DNA of 53,656 bases from JAHWJR01 sp035942035 (GTDB lineage: Bacteria > Actinomycetota > Acidimicrobiia > Acidimicrobiales > CADCSY01): NCBI GenBank assembly GCA_035942035.1, contig DASZDK010000055.1:1-53656 (forward strand). Reading direction: 5' to 3'. This document shows positions 16,003 through 24,141 of this stretch, one piece after another. Every line of letters begins with the position of its first letter. Position 1 is the stretch's first letter. The notes under the pieces are model-generated. The model did not search any database. It worked only from the letters and a program-made list of their open reading frames with translations, and was not told the DNA's origin. Position numbers and translations under genes: made by a program.

Positions 16003-17574
16003 TCAGCGACCGCTGCGGCTCCGGGAGGGAGCCCGGATCGGCGTGGTCCGTCGGGACCGGGCAGGGGCGGCCGGTGCCGCGCCGGAATCCGGCGTGCGCC
16101 TGGCCGAAGCCGTCTTCGCCGTCCCGGGCTCGCCAGGAGCTGCCGGCGGGGGGGCGTCGAGCCTCTCGGCGACGGCGGCGGCGATGGCGCGAACGTCGTC
16201 GTCGTCGAGCACCACTGACGCCGGCGGCAGCGGGGGCTGGTCAGCCTCGGCTGCCAGCCCGTCGAGGGCCTCCTCCATGCGCTCGAGACGCTCGGCGAGC
16301 GACGTGACCACCGGGAGCAGAGGGTCGAGCGGCTCGGCGGCGAGCTCCTCGGCCAGCCGGGCCAGGGCGTGGTCGATGCGCTCGAGATGGTCCGAGAGCG
16401 CGGCCATGCCCGGCGCCAGCGAGGACCCGGTCGGTTCAGCCGGCTCGTCGGCCTTGGCGGCCAGCTCGTCGAGGGCGGCCTCGATGCGCTCGAGGCGCCC
16501 GGTGAGCGACGAGACCACCTCGTGGAACCGCTCCTCGCCCTGCCGCCCCCCGGCCGCTGCCTCCTCGAAGGCCTGGCTCAGCGCCGTCGCCCACCGCTCG
16601 TCGTCATCCTGGATGCGCGCCAGCTCCTCCATCCACCCGGTGAGCCGGCGCAGGGTCTCAGCGGTGTCGTTGGCGTTGCGCCGCAACTCACCGATCGAGG
16701 CGGTGTGCATGCGCCGGTACTCCTGCACGTCGGCGGCGCTGCTCTTGGCCGCCCGCAGGACCGTCTCGGTGTACTCGTCCAGGCGCTCGTTCATCACCGA
16801 GCGGAAGCTGAGGGTGGCGTCGGCCAGCCCGTCGACCCGGGCCGACAAGCTGCTCACCGCCACCTGCAGGCGGTCGAGTCCGGCGACCAGCTCGTGCGCG
16901 GGGACGGCGGCGAGCGGCTCGGCAAGCCCGGACAGGGCCCGGGCACCGGGAGGGGCCGTCGGCGCCTCGTGCCGAGCCGGGGCCGCTTCCCGGCCCCGCG
17001 CCGGGCGTTCGTCGGCGGCTCCCTGCCGGCCGGGTGCCGGCGCTTCGGGGCGGGCAGGCGACGTCTGGGAGGGGTCCACCGGGGCGTCGGGGCGAGCAGG
17101 CGGCGCCTGGGAACGGGCCACCGGCGCGTCGATGCGAGGCAATGGTCGCTCCTGGGCGGGGGCGGGCGCGTCCGAGCGAGGCGGCGCTTCCGGAGACGCC
17201 GGCGCCACCGGTGGGTCACCGCCGGCGGTGTCGGCGTCCGCTCGACGATCGTCGGCCGTCCGGCCCCGGGCGGCGGCCGACGGCTCGAGCGGGTGACTGG
17301 GCCACTGGAGGCGAAGGCTCAGGTCAGGACGGGGCTCCTGCTCCGACGGGGGCAGGCTGGGCGCCGGCGGGGCACTGGCACTGGCACTGTCGCCGGCGCC
17401 AGTGCCGGGGCGGTCCTGCCCGGAGTTCCTCTCGTCGTCCGTGGCCACGTCCTGGCGCTGTTCCGGTGCGGCCACGCGCTCGAGGCGGCTCCGCAACCAG
17501 TTGGTCCAGTCGCCACCGTCGCCGCCGTGGCCAGACGCCGGCCCCTCGGACTTGTCGTTCCCGGCGCTCGCCAT
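16003..17574 (-). CDS. purL-coupled Pro/Ala-rich coiled-coil protein of unknown function
   Basis: 523 aa, soluble. Residues about 1-225 are disordered, very rich in Pro, Ala, Arg and Asp (runs such as APPARPDAPVDPSQTSPARP); about 226-450 form long amphipathic helices with heptad spacing (LDRLQVAVSSLSARVDGLAD, ETLRRLTGWMEELARI, LTGRLERIEAALDELAAK, SDHLERIDHALARLAEEL, SLAERLERMEEALDGL), four repeated L-x-R-(I/M)-(D/E) units; the tail is again basic and disordered. No catalytic motif. Its ATG overlaps the purL stop (TGATG), so it is translated from the purine message. Perhaps a scaffold or polar-growth/septum-type coiled-coil protein; unknown. Confidence 0.75.
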   Translation of the reverse strand: MASAGNDKSEGPASGHGGDGGDWTNWLRSRLERVAAPEQRQDVATDDERNSGQDRPGTGAGDSASASAPPAPSLPPSEQEPRPDLSLRLQWPSHPLEPSAAARGRTADDRRADADTAGGDPPVAPASPEAPPRSDAPAPAQERPLPRIDAPVARSQAPPARPDAPVDPSQTSPARPEAPAPGRQGAADERPARGREAAPARHEAPTAPPGARALSGLAEPLAAVPAHELVAGLDRLQVAVSSLSARVDGLADATLSFRSVMNERLDEYTETVLRAAKSSAADVQEYRRMHTASIGELRRNANDTAETLRRLTGWMEELARIQDDDERWATALSQAFEEAAAGGRQGEERFHEVVSSLTGRLERIEAALDELAAKADEPAEPTGSSLAPGMAALSDHLERIDHALARLAEELAAEPLDPLLPVVTSLAERLERMEEALDGLAAEADQPPLPPASVVLDDDDVRAIAAAVAERLDAPPPAAPGEPGTAKTASARRTPDSGAAPAAPARSRRTTPIRAPSRSRSGR

Positions 17575-19844
17575 CACCTCTCCGCTCCGTCGACGGACGC
17601 TTCGCCGTCCCACGGTAGGCCAGGGCCGGCTCCCACAGGCGTACCCATGGTGGCCGGCAAGGTGTTCCGCCAGGCGTCGACGATGTGGGCCACGTCCAGG
17701 TCGACCACGCCGGCGACGACCAGTCGGTCGCCCCCGGCCGTCCCCAGCCGGGCGAGCGCAACGCCGGCGGCGCTCGCCCGGCGCTCGACCTCGGCCAGCT
17801 CGTCGGCCGCCACGCACGCCACCACCCGGCCCGGCGCCTCGGAGAACAGCTCGCCGTGACCGTCGACACCATCGAGGTCGGCCCCCACCCCGGAGCGGGC
17901 CACCAGCTCGGCCAGAGCCACGCCCAGCCCGCCGTCGGCCACGTCGTGCACCCCGGCCAACAGGCCGTCGACCACCAGCTGGCGCACGAGCGACGACGTG
18001 GCGGTGGAGGCAGCCAGATCGAGCGCCGGCAGGGACCCGACCGGCCGTCCCCCGCCCAGGGCCGCCGCCGCCCAACGGGACCCGCCGAGCTCGCCGGAGC
18101 GGGCGCCGACGAGCAGCACGGCGGCCCCCTCGGCCAGCGTCACCCCGGGAGGTCGCCGCTCGAGGCGGTCGACCAGACCCAGGAGGCCGATCACCGGCGT
18201 GGGGTCGATGTCGGCCCCCCGGCTCTCGTTGTAGAGGCTGACGTTGCCGCCCACCACCGGCACCCCCAACGCCCGGCACGCCTCGGACATGCCGTCGATG
18301 CACTCCGAGAGCTGCCACATGACCTCGGGATGCTCAGGGTTGCCGAAGTTCAGGCAGTTGACCACGGCCAGCGGGTGGGCCCCGACGCAGGCCAGGTTGA
18401 GGACCGCCTCGGCCACGGTCATGGCCGTTCCCTCTCGGGGGTCGACGGCGCACCACCGCTGGTTGCCGTCGAGCGTGAGGGCCAGCGCCCGGCCGGTGTC
18501 CTGGCCGGTGACGGGGTGCTTCAACCGCAGGACGGCGGCGTCGCCTCCCGGTCCCTCCACGGTGTTCAGGAACAGCTGGGAGTCGTACTGGCTCCACACC
18601 CACGCGGTGTCGGCCACCATGGCCAGCAGGTCGTCACCAGCGTGCACCGACCGGGCCGGCACGGGAGGCAGGTCGGGCACGGCGGGAGCCGGCCGGCGGG
18701 GGCGGTCGTAGCAGGGCGCGGCCTCGTGCAGGGAGGCGGCGGGCATGTCGGCCAGCACCGGCCCGTCGAAGCCGTCGACGATCCGCAGCCGGCCCTCGTC
18801 GCCGGTCACCCGGCCGACCACGGTCGCCCGCACGTCCCACCGCCGGCACAGGGACTCCGCCTCGTCGAGGTCGTCCGGGCGGACGATGGCGAGCATCCGC
18901 TCCTGGCTCTCGCTGGTCATGACCTCGAACGGCTCCATGCCCGGCTCCCGGCGGGGCACGGCGGCCACGTCGACGTCCATCCCCACCCCGCCACGGCTGG
19001 CCGTCTCGCTGGTGGCGCAGGCCAGCCCGGCGCCGCCGAGGTCCTGGATGCCAACCACGAGGCCGGCATCGAGCAGGGCCAGGCAGGCCTCGATGAGCCG
19101 CTTCTCCTCGAAGGGGTCACCGACCTGCACGCTCGGGCGCTTGGCGGCGTCTTCGTCGGAGGCGTCGGTGTCGCCGTCCGACCCGAAGCCGGCCGAGGCC
19201 AGCACGCTGACCCCGCCGATGCCGTCGCGCCCGGTCGTCGAGCCGAGCAGCACGGCCAGGTTGCCCACGCCCGTGGCTCGCCCCAGCACCAGCCGGTCGA
19301 TCGGCATCAAGCCCAGGCAGGCCACGTTCACGAGTGGGTTGCCGGTGTAGGTGGCGTCGGATACGACCTCGCCACCCACCGTGGGCACGCCCACGGCGTT
19401 GCCGTAGCCCGACACGCCACTGACCACGCCGTCGAGGACCCAGCGGCTGCGGGCGTCGTCGAGCGGGCCCACCCGCAAGGAGTCGAGCAGGGCGATGGGC
19501 CGGGCGCCCATGGTGAAGATGTCGCGCAGGATGCCGCCGACGCCCGTGGCCGCCCCCTGGTAGGGCTCGATGGCCGACGGGTGGTTGTGGCTCTCGATGC
19601 GGATCGCAGCGGCGATGCCGTCGCCCACGTCGACGACCCCGGCGTTCTCCCCCGGGCCCACCAGCACCCGCTCGCCATCGGAGGGCAGCCGCCGGAGGTG
19701 GAGGCGTGACGACTTGTACGAGCAGTGCTCCGACCACATCACCGCGTACATGGCCAGCTCGAGGTGGTTCGGGGGCCGGCCGAGGATCTCCTCGATCCGG
19801 TTCGCCTCCTCGTCGGTCAGGCCGAGTTGGCGGTGGATCGACAT
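17574..19844 (-). CDS. purL: phosphoribosylformylglycinamidine synthase large subunit
   Basis: 756 aa, the small-type PurL that works with PurS and PurQ (both in this window) to convert FGAR to FGAM. Evident motifs: MYAVMWSEHCSYKSSR near the N terminus, GPGENAGVVDVGDG, IESHNHPSAIEPYQGAATGVGGI (ATP/substrate site), GGVSVLASAGFGSD, and in the second half LNFGNPEHPEVMW and GGNVSLYNES. ATG at 19844 with a TAGCCT -10-like box 6 nt upstream, so the mRNA is predicted to be leaderless. Separated from purQ by a single divergent gene. The stop overlaps the start of the coiled-coil gene. Confidence 0.96.
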   Translation of the reverse strand: MSIHRQLGLTDEEANRIEEILGRPPNHLELAMYAVMWSEHCSYKSSRLHLRRLPSDGERVLVGPGENAGVVDVGDGIAAAIRIESHNHPSAIEPYQGAATGVGGILRDIFTMGARPIALLDSLRVGPLDDARSRWVLDGVVSGVSGYGNAVGVPTVGGEVVSDATYTGNPLVNVACLGLMPIDRLVLGRATGVGNLAVLLGSTTGRDGIGGVSVLASAGFGSDGDTDASDEDAAKRPSVQVGDPFEEKRLIEACLALLDAGLVVGIQDLGGAGLACATSETASRGGVGMDVDVAAVPRREPGMEPFEVMTSESQERMLAIVRPDDLDEAESLCRRWDVRATVVGRVTGDEGRLRIVDGFDGPVLADMPAASLHEAAPCYDRPRRPAPAVPDLPPVPARSVHAGDDLLAMVADTAWVWSQYDSQLFLNTVEGPGGDAAVLRLKHPVTGQDTGRALALTLDGNQRWCAVDPREGTAMTVAEAVLNLACVGAHPLAVVNCLNFGNPEHPEVMWQLSECIDGMSEACRALGVPVVGGNVSLYNESRGADIDPTPVIGLLGLVDRLERRPPGVTLAEGAAVLLVGARSGELGGSRWAAAALGGGRPVGSLPALDLAASTATSSLVRQLVVDGLLAGVHDVADGGLGVALAELVARSGVGADLDGVDGHGELFSEAPGRVVACVAADELAEVERRASAAGVALARLGTAGGDRLVVAGVVDLDVAHIVDAWRNTLPATMGTPVGAGPGLPWDGEASVDGAER

Positions 19845-19850
19845 GGCGTC

Positions 19851-19877
19851 AGGCTAGCGCCAGTTGCATTCCCACAA
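19851..19877 (-). promoter_or_regulatory. candidate leaderless promoter of purL
   Basis: On the minus strand TTGTGG (19877-19872) and TAGCCT (19856-19851) are separated by 15 bp, and the purL ATG (19844) starts 6 nt after the -10, about where transcription would begin. It overlaps the divergent promoter of the 137-aa gene. Confidence 0.45.
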
Positions 19878-19891
19878 TGGATTGCTAGAGT
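19864..19891 (+). promoter_or_regulatory. candidate leaderless promoter of the 137-aa gene
   Basis: TTGCAT (19864-19869) and TAGAGT (19886-19891) with a 16-bp spacer; the ATG at 19901 is 9 nt after the -10 and no ribosome site exists, so translation probably begins at or near the 5' end. Confidence 0.55.
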
Positions 19892-19900
19892 CGCCCGACA

Positions 19901-20314
19901 ATGACACCAGCAAAGAAGCGCGCCGTCTCCGACGAACAAAAGGCCGCTATGGCCGAGGGTCGGGCTCAGAGCCGATCCATCGCTCCTTATCTCGAAGCGT
20001 TGGAGGCCCACAAGCCCAAGCGGGGGCGCAAGCGCACTCCGGAATCCATCGACAAGCGGATCGCCGCCATCGACCGTGAGCTCGAGGACGCCAACCAGAT
20101 CAAGCGGTTGTCACTGGTGCAGGAGCGGCTCGATCTCCTCGAAGAGCGAGAGAACCTCCAGCGCGACGTCGACCTGTCGCAGTACGAGGACGACTTCGTG
20201 GAGAACGCCAAGTCCTACGGCGAGCGCAAGGGCATCAGCTACCAGGCCTGGCGCGAGCTCGGCGTGCCCGCCGCGGTCCTGAAGCGGGCCGGGATCACCC
20301 GGGCCGGGAGCTGA
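19901..20314 (+). CDS. conserved-looking charged protein between purQ and purL
   Basis: 137 aa, soluble and highly charged. Basic N terminus (KKRAVSDEQKAAMAEG), a helical middle with coiled-coil character (DKRIAAIDRELEDANQIKRL, RLDLLEERENLQRDVDL), then a distinct C-terminal block (ENAKSYGERKGISYQAWREL, PAAVLKRAGI) with the look of a small helical DNA- or protein-binding unit. Similar proteins are common in actinobacteria as far as I recall, without known function. It is divergent from purL and overlaps purQ by 20 bases tail to tail, splitting the purine block. Its base composition is slightly lower in GC than its neighbours. Confidence 0.8.
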   Translation: MTPAKKRAVSDEQKAAMAEGRAQSRSIAPYLEALEAHKPKRGRKRTPESIDKRIAAIDRELEDANQIKRLSLVQERLDLLEERENLQRDVDLSQYEDDFVENAKSYGERKGISYQAWRELGVPAAVLKRAGITRAGS

Positions 20315-20987
20315 CGCCGGCGCCCGAGGCGGCGGCCAGGAACGACTGCAGCAGCGGCATCCCGTCGGTCGAGCCCAGCAGCGGGTCGCACGCCCGCTCG
20401 GGGTGGGGCATCAGGCCCACCACGTTGCGCCCTTCGGAGCAGATCCCGGCGATGTCGTCCATGGAGCCGTTGGGGTTGTCGACATAGCGCAAGACCACTC
20501 GTTCTTCCGCCCGCAGGGCGGCGAGCGTCTCTGGTCCGCAGGTGTAATTGCCCTCGAAGTGGTTGATGGGAATTCGAAGAAGTGCACCGTTTTCGACCCC
20601 GGACGTGAGCACTGAATCGGTGGAGTCGACTCGAAGCGTCACCGTGTGGCACAAGAATTTCAGACCCCGGTTCTTCTGCAGGGCGCCGGGGAGCAAGCCG
20701 GCTTCGGTCAACACCTGGAAGCCGTTGCAGATGCCGACGACCGGCCCTCCTGCGGCGGCGAAGTCGGCCACGGCCGACATGACTGGCGAGAAGCGAGCGA
20801 TCGCGCCGGGCCGCAGATAGTCACCATGAGCAAAGCCACCGGGCACGATCACGGCGTCGGCTCCTTTGATGCTGGCGTCGGCGTGCCAGAGCACGGTGGT
20901 CTCCCCGCCCAGGACCCGAACCCCCTCCATGGCGTCCCGGTCGCAGTTGGAGCCGGGGAACACCACGACGCCGATCAGCGGAGTCAC
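20295..20987 (-). CDS. purQ: phosphoribosylformylglycinamidine synthase glutaminase subunit
   Basis: 230 aa class I glutamine amidotransferase that feeds ammonia to PurL. VVVFPGSNCDRDA starts the fold, VPGGFAHGDYLRPGAIA is the oxyanion region, the nucleophile Cys is in VVGICNGFQVLTEAG (about 87), and the His/Glu pair in GLMPHPERACDPL. GTG start at 20987 overlaps the purS stop (GTGA). The C-terminal 20 bases overlap the convergent 137-aa gene. Confidence 0.95.
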   Translation of the reverse strand: MTPLIGVVVFPGSNCDRDAMEGVRVLGGETTVLWHADASIKGADAVIVPGGFAHGDYLRPGAIARFSPVMSAVADFAAAGGPVVGICNGFQVLTEAGLLPGALQKNRGLKFLCHTVTLRVDSTDSVLTSGVENGALLRIPINHFEGNYTCGPETLAALRAEERVVLRYVDNPNGSMDDIAGICSEGRNVVGLMPHPERACDPLLGSTDGMPLLQSFLAAASGAGVSSRPG

Positions 20988-21250
20988 GGTGTCGCCGGGG
21001 TGACCGCGGCCAGCGTGACCTCGACGTCCTCCATCACCGGGTTGGCCAGCAGGCGCCGGCAGAGCTCGTCGACCTGATCCCCGGCACTCGCCGCGTCGGG
21101 GGCGTCGAGCGTGAAGCGGATGGCCTTGCCCACCCGCACGTCCCGCACGCCGACGAAGCCGAGCGCCGCCAACGAGCGCTCGATGGTGGCTCCCTGGGGA
21201 TCGGCGATGCCCGGCCGCAGCCGGACCTCGACCAGCACGTCGAAGGTCAC
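20984..21250 (-). CDS. purS: phosphoribosylformylglycinamidine synthase subunit PurS
   Basis: 88 aa, the usual size. Structural subunit that bridges PurL and PurQ. TFDVLVEVRLRPGIADPQGA, LGFVGVRDVRVGKAI and ELCRRLLANPVMEDVEV are the standard strands and helices of the family. GTG at 21250 chosen: the frame further upstream to 21364 lacks similarity. Overlaps purQ by four bases and starts 40 nt after purC. Confidence 0.93.
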   Translation of the reverse strand: MTFDVLVEVRLRPGIADPQGATIERSLAALGFVGVRDVRVGKAIRFTLDAPDAASAGDQVDELCRRLLANPVMEDVEVTLAAVTPATP

Positions 21251-21290
21251 GACGGGCAGTCTGGCACGGTGGGGGGCCTCCCCCACCGGC

Positions 21291-22202
21291 TCAGGCATCG
21301 GCCGGCGCCGCTCCGGGCCAGTCGGCGAGCGAACGACCCGACAGGCGCTCGTAGGACTCCACATAGCGCTCCCGGGTGGCGCTCACCACCTCGGCGGGCA
21401 GGGCCGGGGGTGGCGGCTGCTTGTCCCAGTCGAGCCCGGCCAGCCACTGCCGCAGCGGCTCCTTGTCGAACGACGGCGGGGTGGCCCCGGGCGACCACTG
21501 CTCGGCCGGCCAGAAGCGTGACGAGTCGGGGGTGACCAGCTCGTCGGCCACCACCAGCTCGCCGTCGACCAGCCCCAGCTCGAACTTGGTGTCGGCCAGC
21601 AGGATGCCCCGAGCCGCGCTCCACTCGGCGGCGCGCCGGTAGAGCTCGAGCGAGACGTCCCTCGCCCTGGTGGCCACGTCGGCGCCCACCAGGTCGACGG
21701 CGTCCTCGAAGGAGATGTTGACGTCGTGGCCCTCTTGCGCCTTGGTCGAGGGCGTGAACCACGGCTCGGGCAACCGGTCGGCCTCCCGCAACCCGCTCGG
21801 CGCCGGGCTGCCGTGCACGGTGCCGGTCTCGCGGTACTCGCGCCAGGCCGAGCCCACCAGGTAGCCCCGCACGATGCACTCGATGGGCAGCATCTCCGCC
21901 CGCCGGCACAGCATGACCCGCCCGGCCAGCTGGGGCGAGCGGGCCGATTCGGGGAGGTGGTCGAGCGACGTCGACAGCAGGTGGTTGCCCACCACGTCGG
22001 CCAGCTGTTCGAACCAGAACGCCGACATGGCGGTGAGGACCCGGCCCTTGTCGGGAACGGGCTCGGCCATCACCACGTCGAAGGCGCTGATGCGGTCGGA
22101 GGCGACGAGGACCAGACGGCCCTCGCCGGCGTCGTAGACCTCGCGCACCTTGCCGGCGTGGAGCAGTGGAAGTCCGGGGTCAGGTCGGGCGGAAGTAGTC
22201 AC
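21291..22202 (-). CDS. purC: phosphoribosylaminoimidazole-succinocarboxamide synthase
   Basis: 303 aa, the longer actinobacterial/eukaryote-like SAICAR synthetase. Couples CAIR and aspartate with ATP. LHAGKVREVYDAGEGRLVLV is the ATP-binding start, ASDRISAFDVVM the substrate loop, LPIECIVRGYLVGSAW and LADTKFELG (metal ligands) follow, and VVADELVTPDSSRFWP is the SAICAR signature. GTG at 22202 overlaps the purB stop by four bases. Confidence 0.96.
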   Translation of the reverse strand: MTTSARPDPGLPLLHAGKVREVYDAGEGRLVLVASDRISAFDVVMAEPVPDKGRVLTAMSAFWFEQLADVVGNHLLSTSLDHLPESARSPQLAGRVMLCRRAEMLPIECIVRGYLVGSAWREYRETGTVHGSPAPSGLREADRLPEPWFTPSTKAQEGHDVNISFEDAVDLVGADVATRARDVSLELYRRAAEWSAARGILLADTKFELGLVDGELVVADELVTPDSSRFWPAEQWSPGATPPSFDKEPLRQWLAGLDWDKQPPPPALPAEVVSATRERYVESYERLSGRSLADWPGAAPADA

Positions 22203-23623
22203 AGGATGGGCTCCGGGGTGTAGGCGGCGGCATGGGCATGGCGGGCCACCACGGCGGCGACCCGGGCGACGAAGTCGGTGGTCTGGCGGGGGGCGGCACC
22301 GGCCAGGGCGAGCGGGTTGGCCCGCAGCGCCTGCAGGGCGCCGCCGTCGAGGGGGATGCGCTCGTCGGCGGCCACCCGGTCGAACAGGTCGGGCTGGTGG
22401 CGGCCCTCACGGCGGTCGCGGGCGGCGGCGAGGGCGTGGCCCTGGATGACCTCGTGGGCCTCCTCCCGCCCCGTGCCGGCCCGCACGGCCGCCACCAGCA
22501 GCTTGGTGGTGGCCAGGAAGGGCAGCTCCCGGCGCAGCTCGTCGGCGATGACGCTGCGGTGGACGGCGAAGCCGTCGACCACGGTGAGAAACGTCTCGAA
22601 CAGGCCGTCGGCGGCGAAGAAGGCGTCGGGCAGGGCCACCCGGCGCACCACCGAGCAGCTCACGTCACCCTCGTTCCACTGGGTGCCGGCCAGGGCGGCA
22701 ACCATGGTCAGCTGTCCACGCAGGACGGTGGCCAGGGCGGAGATGCGCTCGCAGGAACGGGTGTTCACCTTGTGGGGCATGGCCGAGGAGCCCACCTGCC
22801 CGGCGGCGAACCCCTCGGTGGCCAGGTCGTGGCCCGCCATCAGCCGGATGGTCGTGGCCAGGCTGGCCGGCCCGGCGGCGGACTGCACCAGGGCGGCCAC
22901 CACGTCGAGGTCGAGGGAGCGGGGGTAGACCTGCCCGACGCTGGCCAGTCCGGCCTCGAAGCCGAGCTGCTCGGCCACCGAGCGCTCCAGCTGGGCGACG
23001 AGCTCGGGGTCGTCACCGAGCAGGTCGAGCTGGTCCTGCTGGGTTCCCACCGGCCCCTTGACGCCCCGCAGCGGGTACCGGGCCAAGAGGTCCTGGACCC
23101 GGTGGAAGGCGGCGAGGAGCTCCTCGCCGGCGTTGGCCAGGCGCTTGCCGACGGTGGTCACCTGGGCGGGGACGTTGTGGGTGCGGGCCACCACGGCCAC
23201 CTCCACGTGCTCCCCCGCCCGCTCCGCCAGGCGGGCCAGCGCTGCCACCATGCGGTCCCGCACCAGGACGAGGCTGGCCCGCACCTGGGCCTGCTCCACG
23301 TTCTCGGTGACGTCGCGGGAGGTCATCGCCTTGTGGACGTGCTGGTGGCCGGCCAAGGCGCAGAACTCCTCGATGCGGGCCTTGACGTCGTGGCGCACGA
23401 CCCGCTCGCGGGCCTCGATGGAGGCCAGGTCGACGTCGTCGACCACCTTCTCGTAGTCCTCCACCACGCCGGCGGGCACGTCGACGCCCAGGTCTCGCTG
23501 GGCCTTCAGCACCGCCAACCACAACCGCCGCTCGAGCACGACCCTGTTCCGGGGCGACCACAGGGCCACCATCTCGGCGCTGGCGTAGCGATGGGCCAGG
23601 ACGTTGGGCACCGCCTCTTTCAC
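22199..23623 (-). CDS. purB: adenylosuccinate lyase
   Basis: 474 aa. Removes fumarate from SAICAR and adenylosuccinate, so it acts twice in the pathway. Family landmarks: HDVKARIEEF and HVHKAMTSRDVTENVEQ (active-site helices), VVARTHNVPAQ, GVKGPVGTQQDQL and the fumarase/aspartase signature GSSAMPHKVN with its catalytic Ser. Coupled to purC by overlap; follows purE by only 18 nt. Confidence 0.95.
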   Translation of the reverse strand: MKEAVPNVLAHRYASAEMVALWSPRNRVVLERRLWLAVLKAQRDLGVDVPAGVVEDYEKVVDDVDLASIEARERVVRHDVKARIEEFCALAGHQHVHKAMTSRDVTENVEQAQVRASLVLVRDRMVAALARLAERAGEHVEVAVVARTHNVPAQVTTVGKRLANAGEELLAAFHRVQDLLARYPLRGVKGPVGTQQDQLDLLGDDPELVAQLERSVAEQLGFEAGLASVGQVYPRSLDLDVVAALVQSAAGPASLATTIRLMAGHDLATEGFAAGQVGSSAMPHKVNTRSCERISALATVLRGQLTMVAALAGTQWNEGDVSCSVVRRVALPDAFFAADGLFETFLTVVDGFAVHRSVIADELRRELPFLATTKLLVAAVRAGTGREEAHEVIQGHALAAARDRREGRHQPDLFDRVAADERIPLDGGALQALRANPLALAGAAPRQTTDFVARVAAVVARHAHAAAYTPEPIL

Positions 23624-23641
23624 GCCCGCCGCCTCATCGGC

Positions 23642-24097
23642 TCACCCGGCCATCTCCCGCCGGTGATCGTCGAGGGCGGCGGCCAGGCCCGGGTCGGAGA
23701 TGGCCAGCATCTCCACCACCAGCAAGGCGGCGTTCATCGACCCGTCGACGGCCACCGTGGCCACGGGGATGCCCTTGGGCATCTGCACGGTGGCGTAGAG
23801 CGCGTCGATGCCCCCGAGGGCGCCGCCGGAAAGCGGCACGCCCACCACGGGCAGCGTGGTGTGAGCAGCGCAGACGCCGGCGAGGTGCGCCGCCATCCCG
23901 GCCCCGCAGATCAGGGCCACGTAGCCGGCCTCACGGGCGCCACGGGCGAAGGCGGCCACGGCGTCGGGGGTGCGGTGGGCCGACATGACCCGCTCGTCAG
24001 CCTCGAGACCGAAGCGCCCCAGCGTCTCGACCGCCGGGGCCATCTTGTCGGCGTCGCGAGGAGAGCCCATCAGTACGGCAACCTTGAGAGAGTTCAT
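23642..24097 (-). CDS. purE: N5-carboxyaminoimidazole ribonucleotide mutase
   Basis: 151 aa class I PurE, converting N5-CAIR to CAIR. VLMGSPRDADKM (substrate loop), VMSAHRTPDAV (with catalytic His), VALICGAGMAAHLAGVCAA, and GVPLSGGALGGIDALYATVQ are all typical. ATG at 24097 selected; the frame continues to 24148 over the end of purD but without similarity. The partner purK is not in this window, so it must be elsewhere or the organism may use another route to CAIR. Confidence 0.95.
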   Translation of the reverse strand: MNSLKVAVLMGSPRDADKMAPAVETLGRFGLEADERVMSAHRTPDAVAAFARGAREAGYVALICGAGMAAHLAGVCAAHTTLPVVGVPLSGGALGGIDALYATVQMPKGIPVATVAVDGSMNAALLVVEMLAISDPGLAAALDDHRREMAG

Positions 24098-24141
24098 CCG
24101 CCCATCCTGGCGCGTGTTCCCGCCGGTGGCGAAGGCGTTGG

